DNA of 64,000 nt from CAIQQQ01 sp040399685. GTDB taxonomy: Bacteria > Pseudomonadota > Alphaproteobacteria > Acetobacterales > Acetobacteraceae. The stretch covers positions 1 through 64,000 of the forward strand of contig JBBART010000003.1 in the NCBI GenBank assembly GCA_040399685.1. The letters run 5' to 3'. The notes under the pieces are model-generated. The model did not search any database. It was not told the DNA's origin and saw nothing but the letters and a program-made list of their open reading frames with translations. This document shows positions 15,790 to 24,274 of the stretch, one piece after another. A program made the position numbers and the translations under genes. How positions within the stretch are numbered: the first letter of the stretch is position 1; each line of letters starts with the position of its first letter.

Positions 15790-16767
15790 TCAGCTCGGTA
15801 TTTCCGTCTTGTTGCCAGTAGTACCCAGCAGGCGATCGAAATATGCGATCGTCTTGCCCAACCCCACTTCAAGCGAAATCGTCGGTTGCCAGCCGAGCAC
15901 AGCTTGCGCCTGGGTGATGTCGGGGCAGCGCTGCAACGGGTCATCGGCCGGCAATGGGCCGGTTACCAGCCTGGAGCGGCTGTTGGTCATGCGGATGACC
16001 GTCTCGGCCAACTCACGCACCGGAATTTCATGCGGATTGCCGATGTTGATCGGGCCGGTGACGCTGTCGTCTGTGTCCATCAGGCGCACAAAACCGTCGA
16101 TCAAATCGTCGACATAGCAGAACGCACGGGTTTGCGAGCCGTCGCCGTAGAGAGTGATGTCTTCGCCGCGCAGCGCCTGCACGATGAAGTTCGACACCAC
16201 CCGCCCGTCATTGGGGTGCATGCGGGGGCCATAGGTGTTGAAGATGCGCACAACTTTGATGCGGGTTTTGTGCTGGCGGAAATAATCGAAAAACAGCGTC
16301 TCGGCGCAACGCTTGCCTTCATCGTAACAGGCGCGCGGGCCGATGGGGTTGACGTTGCCGCGGTAATCCTCGGTTTGCGGATGCACGGTGGGGTCGCCGT
16401 AGACCTCTGATGTCGAGGCCTGCAACACCTTCGCCTTCACCCGCTTGGCCAGGCCCAGCATGTTGATGGCGCCCACCACGCTTGTTTTCGTGGTCTGCAC
16501 CGGGTCGAACTGGTAATGAACCGGGGAGGCCGGGCAGGCGAGGTTGTAGATCTCATCCACCTCCACATACAGCGGGAAGGTGATGTCGTGGCGCAGCGCC
16601 TCGAAGCTGTGATTGTCTAGCAGATGGGCGATGTTGTCGCGGCGGCCGGTGAAATAATTGTCGGCCGCCAATACGTTATGGCCATCGGCCAGTAACCGTT
16701 CACACAGATGAGAGCCGAGGAACCCGGCCCCTCCGGTGACCAGAATACGTTTCTTCAACACGCTCAT
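15790..16767 (-). CDS. UDP-glucuronate decarboxylase (UDP-xylose synthase) family
   Basis: A 325-residue extended SDR enzyme. The NAD site is VTGGAGFLGSHL, the catalytic Tyr/Lys pair is YDEGK with an upstream STSEVYGDP, and RIFNTYGPRM is typical of UDP-sugar decarboxylases/epimerases. The HYQFDPVQTTKTSVVGA stretch is characteristic of the UDP-glucuronate decarboxylase group, which makes UDP-xylose for surface glycans. The ATG at 16767 has GGAG nine bases upstream; a GTG at 16788 would add seven residues. It leads into the glycosyltransferase block but is separated from it by about 90 bases. Confidence 0.88.
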   Translation of the reverse strand: MSVLKKRILVTGGAGFLGSHLCERLLADGHNVLAADNYFTGRRDNIAHLLDNHSFEALRHDITFPLYVEVDEIYNLACPASPVHYQFDPVQTTKTSVVGAINMLGLAKRVKAKVLQASTSEVYGDPTVHPQTEDYRGNVNPIGPRACYDEGKRCAETLFFDYFRQHKTRIKVVRIFNTYGPRMHPNDGRVVSNFIVQALRGEDITLYGDGSQTRAFCYVDDLIDGFVRLMDTDDSVTGPINIGNPHEIPVRELAETVIRMTNSRSRLVTGPLPADDPLQRCPDITQAQAVLGWQPTISLEVGLGKTIAYFDRLLGTTGNKTEIPS

Positions 16768-16860
16768 GAGGCCGTCTCCGGATACCACAGGGTCAGATGA
16801 GGGATGTCATAGACGTAAGGTGGCGATCTCACCATATCTCGCCTGCTTGTGGCTCTGGCG

Positions 16861-19659
16861 TCAGCCCTGCGTTGGGTCTGATAGATTCACGAACAATCCG
16901 CCTTGGCGCGAAAATCGTCGGCTGTAATGCTTGTCGTTCGCCAAAATGTCGCCCCATCGTTGCGTCATTATCGCATTTTCATCAAAGAACCGCGCCTGAT
17001 GCTCGGGTTTGAAGTCGCTGCCCCGGCTCAGGCTTTCGCGGTGCTCGGCCACAACCGCAGGGGTCCAGACCACGCGATAGCCGGCCTGGACCATCTTGAG
17101 GCATAGATCCACGTCGTTGAACGCCACACGAAGTTCGGCCGCATCAAAGCCGCCGACCGCGTCGAACGCCTCGCGCCGGCACAACATGCAGGCCGCAGTG
17201 ACGGCGGACAGGTCCTGCGCGCAGATCGCCCGCGCCATATAGCCCGGATCATTGGCAGCCAGGCCGCGAAACGCGTGATCTGCCACGCCGCCAACGCCGA
17301 GGATAACGCCGGCGTGCTGCACCAATGTGTTCGGATACAGCAGCTTGACGCCCACGATGGCCGCCAGCGGATCAGCCAATGCCTCGCCCACCATCTGGCC
17401 CAGCCAGTTGGGCTGTTTGACGAACACATCGTTGTTCAGGAACAGCAGGAAATCGCCTGTCGTGGCGCCCACCGCGATATTGTTGAGTTGTGAGTAGTTG
17501 AACGGCTGCTCGACCCGGATGACGCGCACGCCCTCCCAGCCGGCGATTTCATCTGGAAATGCCAGGCCTGCGGCGGAGGTGGACCAATTGTCGACCAGCA
17601 CGATTTCGTAATTCTTATAGAGCGTGACGTCCTGGATGGCGCGAACGCAGGCGCGCGTGAGGTCGATATGCTCGCGGTAGGGAATGATGATCGTGACTTT
17701 CGGCTCGGTTTCGATCGCCCATTCGATCTCATAGATCGTCACCCCCAGAGGTGATGACACGGTGCCGTGCAGCCCCAGTCGGGCCAGGTGGTCCGATACG
17801 GCGTGCACCCCTGCCTGCACCGCATAGGATTTGCTTTTGCCAGAGGAGGCCGTTGAGGTTGGCGTTTTGCGCCAGTGATACAGCGTCTCGGCGACGTGGT
17901 GGATCTCGCGGTTTGGGGTGATGTCGGCGAGACGTAGAATGAGGTCATGATCCTGCGCGCCGTCGCAGATCTTGCGCAGTGGCTCGGCCTGTCGCAGACG
18001 GCCGCGTTCGACGAACAGCAGGTGACATATATAGTTCTGCGACAGGAGAAGCCTGCGATTCCAATCCGGCTTAAAGTTCACTTCCGAAAAAACACCATCG
18101 TCGTCGATCTTGTCTTCGTCGCAGTAGAGGAGTTTTGCGCCGGTGGTTAGCGCTGCGTGCAGCATGATCTCAATGGCGCGATCCACCAGCAGATCGTCGT
18201 GGTCGAAGAAAGCGACGTAATCGCCATTTGTCATGTTCAGTGCAATGTTGGTCGCGCCGCTGATCCCCGCGTTCTGTTTCAGAAACACCGGGCGAATGCG
18301 TGAATCACGTTCTGCCATGCCGGCAATCGTCGCGTTTAGCTCCGCTGAACCACTGCAATCATCGACAATGATCAGTTCCCAGTTGGAATAGGTCTGTGCC
18401 ATCACCGATTGCACGGCCGCCAGGAAGTCCTTCGGACGTGGCCGATACGTGGGGCAGATGATGCTGACGAGTGGGCGGGCGGTGGGGGTGCCCAACTTGC
18501 GGGTAGCCAGGCTCTGATAATACAGCCTGGCCCAACCATCATAACTTTGAATCGTATGATGATCGGCCGGCAGCAGCGACTTGATCTGGGCGCGCAAGGC
18601 CCACATTTGGGTGAAGAGACGATCGGTGACATCCAGCAAATCGCGGAATGTCCGGTAGGCTTTCAATTCCGGAAAGATGGCCATAAACGGACTGTTCTGG
18701 AGTTCCAGACCATCGGGCAAGACACGGAAGCGAAGTTCCATGGTGCGTCCCGCAACGATTTCGGTGGGGGGCGTGAAGGCGAATCCGCAATTCGGGTCGC
18801 ACTCCAGACGCTCGGCCACGTCGGCGCGGAATTGATTGGCGCAGACCTGGCCGATCGGCTGGCCGAGATGGGTGGTCAGGACCTGCAATCCGCCGGAGCG
18901 ACGGTCCAGGAGATGGTCGTGCAGCAGCGCCCAGCCCAGGATGGCGCCGCCATGCAACCCGTCCACACGGCCAACGACCGCGGTTGCAGGGAACGCGAAT
19001 GACCAGGACGGCGCAGTGTCGCCCGTGGCCGAGCGAACCGGCCCACCCGCCTGGGTGGTGAACGCAAGCCGATGATCACGATTGTCGCAGTATTTCGATG
19101 GGATTGTGCGGCTATAACCGACGACGGCGGAGGGGTGTCCCGAGTTTCGAACATCCTCGCGCGGCGTGTCGCAGATGAAGTCGGCGACAAGAACTCCATC
19201 GATCCATAGTTGCAGCTCAACGGGCTGGAGGGGGGTGTTCTCATCGTAGGCCCAGCCGTTGATGCAGCCATCCGCGATTGAATCGACATAGATAAGTACA
19301 GTGGGAAGGGCTGGTGCCGTTACTTCCGGTGCCGGGGTGTTCCATTGGTGAGACACCGCGCTGGTCGTTGGATGCGACAGCGTCATGGGGTGATCGTCAT
19401 CCAGAAAAAATGCGACCGAATGCGCACGGCCGTCCTGGAACTGATCGGGTATACCGAAGGAAAATCCAACATTTCCAGATAGATGGCCACTTCCGATGAC
19501 GTCGCTGCGAAAGATCGTGGCGACGTCGAAATGCGTGTAGTCGTTGTCGATGACCGCCTTGAATGACACGGGCTGTCCAGGATTGCTTGTGTTATACACC
19601 CAGCCGGATACCCGCCCAGGTTCAAGTTGATCGATAAAGCCGATCAGTTTGGCTGTCAT
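16861..19659 (-). CDS. Two-domain GT2 glycosyltransferase with N-terminal repeat modules
   Basis: A 932-residue protein. Residues 1-330 hold three related modules, each opening with a GW motif (VSGWVYNTSNPGQPV at 18, INGWAYDENTPLQPV at 134, ILGWALLHD at 240), probably beta-sandwich glycan- or protein-binding units. A first GT-A domain begins at about 395 (PLVSIICPTYRP, later FFDHDD), and a second at about 655 (VTIIIPYREH, later LFLNNDVF). DHDD and NND are the metal-binding DxD-type sites, so both domains look catalytic. There is no transmembrane segment. Such bifunctional enzymes build alternating glycan units of O-antigen or exopolysaccharide. The small YPDV-module gene precedes it by three bases. 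Confidence 0.85.
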   Translation of the reverse strand: MTAKLIGFIDQLEPGRVSGWVYNTSNPGQPVSFKAVIDNDYTHFDVATIFRSDVIGSGHLSGNVGFSFGIPDQFQDGRAHSVAFFLDDDHPMTLSHPTTSAVSHQWNTPAPEVTAPALPTVLIYVDSIADGCINGWAYDENTPLQPVELQLWIDGVLVADFICDTPREDVRNSGHPSAVVGYSRTIPSKYCDNRDHRLAFTTQAGGPVRSATGDTAPSWSFAFPATAVVGRVDGLHGGAILGWALLHDHLLDRRSGGLQVLTTHLGQPIGQVCANQFRADVAERLECDPNCGFAFTPPTEIVAGRTMELRFRVLPDGLELQNSPFMAIFPELKAYRTFRDLLDVTDRLFTQMWALRAQIKSLLPADHHTIQSYDGWARLYYQSLATRKLGTPTARPLVSIICPTYRPRPKDFLAAVQSVMAQTYSNWELIIVDDCSGSAELNATIAGMAERDSRIRPVFLKQNAGISGATNIALNMTNGDYVAFFDHDDLLVDRAIEIMLHAALTTGAKLLYCDEDKIDDDGVFSEVNFKPDWNRRLLLSQNYICHLLFVERGRLRQAEPLRKICDGAQDHDLILRLADITPNREIHHVAETLYHWRKTPTSTASSGKSKSYAVQAGVHAVSDHLARLGLHGTVSSPLGVTIYEIEWAIETEPKVTIIIPYREHIDLTRACVRAIQDVTLYKNYEIVLVDNWSTSAAGLAFPDEIAGWEGVRVIRVEQPFNYSQLNNIAVGATTGDFLLFLNNDVFVKQPNWLGQMVGEALADPLAAIVGVKLLYPNTLVQHAGVILGVGGVADHAFRGLAANDPGYMARAICAQDLSAVTAACMLCRREAFDAVGGFDAAELRVAFNDVDLCLKMVQAGYRVVWTPAVVAEHRESLSRGSDFKPEHQARFFDENAIMTQRWGDILANDKHYSRRFSRQGGLFVNLSDPTQG

Positions 19660-19662
19660 TGG

Positions 19663-20085
19663 CTAGGCCTGACCCAGAAGGGTCCACCCTGCGCGCGGCA
19701 GTCGGCCCTCCTGAAATCCATAGGTCTCGAAATGCCACTGCGCTGGTTCGGCCTGGCTACCCAGTTTTGTGGGCGATACATCGGGGTATTCGGTAAAATA
19801 AAACGCTGGATCGACGCTAATATGGCGGGGAAGTCGGTCTTCAAAAAAGCCGAATTCCGAGTAGTGATGCCACGCATTCCTGAACTCACCTGCGGTAATG
19901 GCGGCGTCGATATCCAGGTAGCGACGCCGATACCAGGGTTCGTCAATCTGGATCAGGAACACACCCAGGCGCATGAGATCCAGGAAAAACATCTTGTCGA
20001 TCTGCACCTTGTCCGTGCGGATGGGCCACTGCACGTTCAGACCGCGTCTGATAACCGAAAAAGGCACAAAGACCGGGGTGGTCAT
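19663..20085 (-). CDS. Small protein made of a tandem YPDV-type module
   Basis: A 140-residue protein with no signal peptide or transmembrane helix. Two related units, WYRRRYLDIDAAITAGEFRN then WHHYSEFGF, and FYFTEYPDV then WHFETYGFQEGR, match units at the C-terminus of the next upstream protein. Modules of this type (Y-x-x-x-x-P-D-V ... H-Y-x-x-x-G) occur in glycosyltransferase-associated proteins, but I know no defined function. The ATG at 20085 has GGGAGA seven bases upstream. The frame stays open to 20574, but that part overlaps the neighbouring gene. It is coupled to the downstream double glycosyltransferase. Confidence 0.75.
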   Translation of the reverse strand: MTTPVFVPFSVIRRGLNVQWPIRTDKVQIDKMFFLDLMRLGVFLIQIDEPWYRRRYLDIDAAITAGEFRNAWHHYSEFGFFEDRLPRHISVDPAFYFTEYPDVSPTKLGSQAEPAQWHFETYGFQEGRLPRAGWTLLGQA

Positions 20086-20098
20086 GGGCGTGTCTCCC

Positions 20099-21202
20099 TC
20101 ATGCCGCAGTTCTGTTGGTTCGAAAGCCTCGGGCAGCGCCAATGCTGACGTAATGACTGTGGAAATCCATAAAATCCCCCTGGCCAACCTCGATTGCGGC
20201 GGTTGGGTTTTGCGTGCAATACCAGACTGGGTCCAGTTCGAAAGGCTTGCGGCGTTCCGTGAACCCGTGTTCGGAATAATGATGTTTGCCGGATTGAAAT
20301 TCATTGGATGCAACGGCGTTTCGCACATCTGGATACAACCCGAGATAATAATTTTCGTCGAAATACTGCAAGAATTTGGATTTAACGTCCGGAAACCTCG
20401 GGAAATCAGAGCGGATCTTACGCAGATGCTCAACGCTGACGGGACGCCACCACTTTGAAAATTGAATATGTAAAGAACGATGTTTAGATAATTCAACAGG
20501 TGGAAAACATGGAAAAAGGTCAAAACTAAAGCGCTCGTCACATAAAGAAATAATGTCTGCTTTGTTGTTTTCAAATGGATTTAGCTCGCCACAAAGCGGC
20601 ATGAATATTCTATCGGCTTCTGATATCCATCCTGCCAGCCATGATGCGATGCTCGGTGATAGAGCGATATTTTTTGATTGCCTAACTGTTTCAAAATGAA
20701 CAAAAAAATCGGGCGGCGCGACGAAACTGGCATAAGAAAAAGCGGCCCTGAGGGCTGCCAGATAGGGACAAACAGTCATGTTGCCGATGAACACGGGTGA
20801 CAACCCACTCTCTGATATCAAGTATTGATAATAGTTCACAGGGAGCCTGGCGACTTTGACATTGTCATACCCCAGATCGATCACCAGCACGTTTACCCCA
20901 AACCCGATGGCCGACTCTTCGGCCTGCAGCAGGTCTCGGTAGTGTGAGACGGGCAGGAAGTCCTCTTGGTTGAAGGTGTACCCTGCTTGCGTATCACCGG
21001 TGAGCGTGTGAACGCGGGTTGTGTTTATCTCGTGCACCATGAGATCTGGATGGAAAATGCCCCAATAACCGAGATCCACGTTTGAGATCTCACAGCCATC
21101 GGTTGATGCAGCAATACGCTTTGCCATCATGTATTGAATCAGAATATCTGGAACGGAAACGGAGTTCTGGGCATGAACGATTTTGAAATCACACTGTCCC
21201 AT
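20099..21202 (-). CDS. Unrecognised glycan-locus protein with C-terminal YPDV modules
   Basis: A 367-residue protein I cannot assign. Residues 1 to about 275 form an apparently globular, aromatic-rich domain (KIVHAQNSVSVPDILIQYMM at the start). Residues about 280-365 carry two module copies, FDENYYLGLYPDV then HHYSEHGFTERR, and DPVWYCTQNP then HSHYVSIGAARGF, like those in the 140-residue neighbour. It has no signal peptide or transmembrane helix. It is more AT-rich than the flanking core genes. The start overlaps the end of the upstream glycosyltransferase by 14 bases, so the genes are translationally linked. A glycosyltransferase or glycan-modifying role is inference from context only. Confidence 0.75.
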   Translation of the reverse strand: MGQCDFKIVHAQNSVSVPDILIQYMMAKRIAASTDGCEISNVDLGYWGIFHPDLMVHEINTTRVHTLTGDTQAGYTFNQEDFLPVSHYRDLLQAEESAIGFGVNVLVIDLGYDNVKVARLPVNYYQYLISESGLSPVFIGNMTVCPYLAALRAAFSYASFVAPPDFFVHFETVRQSKNIALSPSIASWLAGWISEADRIFMPLCGELNPFENNKADIISLCDERFSFDLFPCFPPVELSKHRSLHIQFSKWWRPVSVEHLRKIRSDFPRFPDVKSKFLQYFDENYYLGLYPDVRNAVASNEFQSGKHHYSEHGFTERRKPFELDPVWYCTQNPTAAIEVGQGDFMDFHSHYVSIGAARGFRTNRTAA

Positions 21203-22031
21203 GCTGGTTTATCCTTTTTTCTAATTCACTCTGTTTTTGTGAAAATTGCGTCATGCGTTGTGCAATTGTGTCAATATAAATTCGTTGATCAAGTGAAAAA
21301 GATTTTCGATACTCTTCCTCGTTCATCCGCAGGTGGGTCTTGAGATGGAATCCCGGACCATTATATGCCTCAAAGTCCATCGAATCTATTTCAACAATAT
21401 AGCCAGATAGTTTCTGCTTTGAATAAAACTGGATATCTTCGAAATTCCGATAGTGGAAGTGGACGTAGACGATAGAGGTTCGAAGATCTTTCTCTGCGCC
21501 ATTCGTTTGCAAACGATGGAACCCATGGTCGAAAAACCCTGCCATTTGTGCGCCAACAAAGTATTTTTGCTGGTTGGGCGATTTTGAAAACCAACCGGGC
21601 ACAAACGGGTGGTTGTCCATTGCATAGCCAGTGCGCAGCGCTCCGTTGTGTGCCGTAAGATGCAGGAGCTCTGCCTTGATTGCCGCGGATGCGATCGAGA
21701 TGTCTCCGCCGACATCGACTGCGATCCATTCATCAACGTCCAAAGGAAAGAAAAAGTCGTAGTGATGCTGTATGTCTAGTGATTTTATGGCCGCCGAAAT
21801 AATAGTGCCCTTGTCGACAAAGTCAGACCAGTCGCGGTGTTCATACGAGACATGCACGCCGAGGTCCGTGGCATAGGCCAGAATTTGCAGGCTCTTGGAT
21901 GAGGTTGAGCCATTGTCGAAGATAAACAGATTTTCAAAACCAAACAGATCTCCGTGATGCATGACCCATCCGAACAAAAGATCGACCTCATTTTTTTGCA
22001 TCATCAAACAGCAGACCTTCATGGCAGGCAT
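21189..22031 (-). CDS. Glycosyltransferase family 2-like (Glyco_tranf_2_4 type)
   Basis: A 280-residue protein with the signature of the DUF23/GT92-like and Glyco_tranf_2_4 enzymes: CLMMQKNEVDLLFGWVMHH, then FIFDNGSTSSKS, and FPLDVDEWIAV with the DxD-type metal site. The C-terminal HFHYRNFEDIQFYSKQKLSGY is shared with the divergent paralogue at 22170-22970. Starts at 22031 or 22022 are both possible. AT content is clearly higher than in housekeeping genes of the window, suggesting acquisition by transfer. It probably adds a sugar to a surface glycan. Confidence 0.82.
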   Translation of the reverse strand: MPAMKVCCLMMQKNEVDLLFGWVMHHGDLFGFENLFIFDNGSTSSKSLQILAYATDLGVHVSYEHRDWSDFVDKGTIISAAIKSLDIQHHYDFFFPLDVDEWIAVDVGGDISIASAAIKAELLHLTAHNGALRTGYAMDNHPFVPGWFSKSPNQQKYFVGAQMAGFFDHGFHRLQTNGAEKDLRTSIVYVHFHYRNFEDIQFYSKQKLSGYIVEIDSMDFEAYNGPGFHLKTHLRMNEEEYRKSFSLDQRIYIDTIAQRMTQFSQKQSELEKRINQHGTV

Positions 22032-22169
22032 TTTTCGCTTTCAAGTGCAAACGGGCGTATCTTTGTTCCTATTCCGTCAGCAATTTCAGCACCATACGTG
22101 TAAATGCTTATTTCGCAACGAAGGGCAATGGGGGATGACTGCAAACATGTTGGCTTTGGAGGTGTGTGG

Positions 22170-22970
22170 ATGCGGGTTGCCTGTGTGATGATGCAAAAAA
22201 ACGAGATGGATCTGCTCGAGTTATGGATTTGCTATCATGCTGGCCTGTTTGGACTGACCAATCTGCATGTGGTGGACAATGGATCCGATATTCCAGAGGT
22301 GATTGAAATACTGAGGTATTACCGGACGATCGGCCTGAACGTTGATTTTTCGAAATCAACGGACAATGATTTTATCGCAAAGGGTGAAATTCTTGGGAAT
22401 ATAATGCGGAAAATTGACATCGAGCAGGCGGCGGATATTGTCGTTCCGCTTGATTGTGACGAGTTTTTCGCTGTTCAGACGAACAATGGTATAACCGTCG
22501 ACAAGAACGATATTTTGTTAGAACTAGGGTTATACAAAAATAACCCCCACGTATTGCGGGTCAATCATTGCCTGGTGAACGTACCAGGGGCGTTCGGCCA
22601 GTTCTGCCGTTGGGACTATAAAAAGGTCTTATTCGCGCAGAACACGTTCCAGTATATGGACCGCGGCTTCCATGGCGGTGTGTCAAAATTAGGCGACGGA
22701 TATGCCGACACCTCCGTGGTTTACATCCATCTCCACTTCAAAAAATTCCAGGTTTTAGTTGCTCATTCGGAAGAAAAACTCAAAAAATATACTGATATTT
22801 CCAACCGCGGAAACCTGGACGGCTACCAGGGCAACGGGTGGCATCTGGTGAAGTATCTGCTGATGTCGGAGCAGGACTATCTCTCCCGCTTTGACAATGA
22901 GATCAAGATCGGGCTCCCGCAGTTTGTGGCCCGGATCGCTGAATTGGCACTGTCGCCGCCGGAGATGTAA
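22170..22970 (+). CDS. Glycosyltransferase family 2-like, paralogue of the divergent gene
   Basis: A 266-residue protein with CVMMQKNEMDLLELWICYH, LHVVDNGSD and VPLDCDEFFAV, the same framework as the divergent gene at 21189-22031, including the C-terminal HLHFKKFQVLVAHSEEKLKKY. The ATG at 22170 has GGAGG eight bases before it; earlier in-frame codons lack support. The two genes look like an inverted duplication that has diverged strongly. It ends just before tRNA-Ser on the other strand. Codon use is AT-rich like the rest of this block. Confidence 0.82.
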   Translation: MRVACVMMQKNEMDLLELWICYHAGLFGLTNLHVVDNGSDIPEVIEILRYYRTIGLNVDFSKSTDNDFIAKGEILGNIMRKIDIEQAADIVVPLDCDEFFAVQTNNGITVDKNDILLELGLYKNNPHVLRVNHCLVNVPGAFGQFCRWDYKKVLFAQNTFQYMDRGFHGGVSKLGDGYADTSVVYIHLHFKKFQVLVAHSEEKLKKYTDISNRGNLDGYQGNGWHLVKYLLMSEQDYLSRFDNEIKIGLPQFVARIAELALSPPEM

Positions 22971-22981
22971 CGTGAGGGCTT

Positions 22982-23068
22982 CGGATGAGGTGGGATTCGA
23001 ACCCACGGAACGCTCACACGTTCGGCGGTTTTCAAGACCGCTGCCTTAAACCACTCGGCCACCCATCC
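22982..23068 (-). tRNA. tRNA-Ser (TGA)
   Basis: On the minus strand, acceptor GGATGGG pairs with CTCATCC (one G-T), the anticodon loop is CTTGAAA (anticodon TGA), there is a long variable arm typical of Ser, and the T-arm is GGGTTCGAATCCC. CCA is not encoded. Its 3' end faces the AT-rich glycosyltransferase block. Confidence 0.95.
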
Positions 23069-23249
23069 AAGGCGGATGCGCACTGCCATCATCGATCGAC
23101 AACCGCGCCGTTGCAAACTACCCAATACCAGGCCGTGCCGCAACCGCGTGCATGCCGCGCAACGATCGGCTATTGATTTTATCGAAGGTGCGATGCAACT
23201 GATCAGGCCCTGAATGCTTAGCACACAGAGCGACCCCAAAGAGGTACGT

Positions 23250-24254
23250 ATGACGTTCGCAATCCGCCCCACTCTGCTTGCCTCAGTCGCCTGTGCCGCT
23301 CTGTATGCCTGCTTCGACAGCGCTGCCGCCGAGCCGGCAGCGCCTGATTTGGCCGCCGTTTTTTCGATCCAGGGCGAAAACAGCTCCATCAGCAGCGCCA
23401 AGCTGACCGACAGGTTCTACACCAACGGCATTCACCTCGGCTACCAGTCCGCCGAGGACGCATTTCCAGCCCTGGCAGGTATCGGGCGGTCGTTGTGGGG
23501 CGAGGGCAAGCAACGCATTGCCGTTGATATCTCACAGCAGATGTACACGCCTGCCGACACCACATCGGCGGTGCCGCCACGTGGCGATCGGCCTTATGCG
23601 GGCGTGTTGCTGGCCACCGTCTCGGCGGTGCAGGACGATGCCAACAGCCGCAGCACCGTGGGGCTCAGCGTTGGTATCGTGGGGCCGTCTGCCCTTGGTG
23701 AGGAAGTCCAGAACGGGTTTCACGACCTGATCGGCCAGGGGCGTAACAAAGGCTGGGCCACACAGTTGCATGACGAGCCGGTGTTCGCCCTGAACAGTTC
23801 CCGGGTGTGGCGCCTGCCCACCGGCACGGTGCTGGGCATGCAAACGGATGCCCTGCCGGCGCTGGCCGCCACACTGGGTACATTGCGGATTGCCCTGGAT
23901 GCGGGCCTGCACATGCGTCTGGGGCAGGGATTGGAGAATGATTTCGGCGCACCGCGCATTCGAGCGGTTTCAGGCGGCGATGCGTTCAAGCGCGGCGCCG
24001 GCTTTGGCTGGTATGTGTTTGCCGGCGCAGGCGGGCAGGCCGTGGTGCGTGACGTGACGCTGGATGGCAACACCTGGCGCAACAGCAACAGCGTGTCGCT
24101 GAATCCGTTTGTGGGCCAGGCCGATGCCGGGGTGGCGCTGCTCGCCTATGGCACGCGCACCACCTACACCCAGGTGATCCAGACCCAGGAATACAAGCAT
24201 CAGAAGGGCGGACTGCACCAGTTCGGCTCGCTGGCGCTGTCCGTCAGGTTCTGA
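23250..24254 (+). CDS. LpxR-like outer-membrane protein (DUF2219 family)
   Basis: A 334-residue protein with a signal peptide (cleavage near DSAAA/EPAAP) and alternating beta-strand sequence ending in an aromatic residue (LALSVRF), as in outer-membrane barrels. TDRFYTNGIHLGY and the RPYAG, EVQNGFHDLIGQ and GWATQLHDEP motifs are those of the LpxR lipid A 3'-O-deacylase family. In the usual END segment near the N-terminus the acid is replaced: residues 43-46 read ENSS. That residue belongs to the metal/active-site region in LpxR, so activity is uncertain. The ATG at 23250 has GAGG upstream. Confidence 0.82.
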   Translation: MTFAIRPTLLASVACAALYACFDSAAAEPAAPDLAAVFSIQGENSSISSAKLTDRFYTNGIHLGYQSAEDAFPALAGIGRSLWGEGKQRIAVDISQQMYTPADTTSAVPPRGDRPYAGVLLATVSAVQDDANSRSTVGLSVGIVGPSALGEEVQNGFHDLIGQGRNKGWATQLHDEPVFALNSSRVWRLPTGTVLGMQTDALPALAATLGTLRIALDAGLHMRLGQGLENDFGAPRIRAVSGGDAFKRGAGFGWYVFAGAGGQAVVRDVTLDGNTWRNSNSVSLNPFVGQADAGVALLAYGTRTTYTQVIQTQEYKHQKGGLHQFGSLALSVRF

Positions 24255-24274
24255 AGGCTGGCAGGTTCTGAATC

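Noticed and set aside
20100..20574. A 160-residue upstream extension of the 140-residue YPDV-module protein
   Set aside because: It overlaps the C-terminal modules of the neighbouring gene in another frame, and a good ribosome site supports the ATG at 20085.
22971..23068. tRNA-Ser as a proven island attachment site
   Set aside because: No integrase, excisionase or direct repeat of the tRNA 3' end is visible; kept only as a hypothesis.
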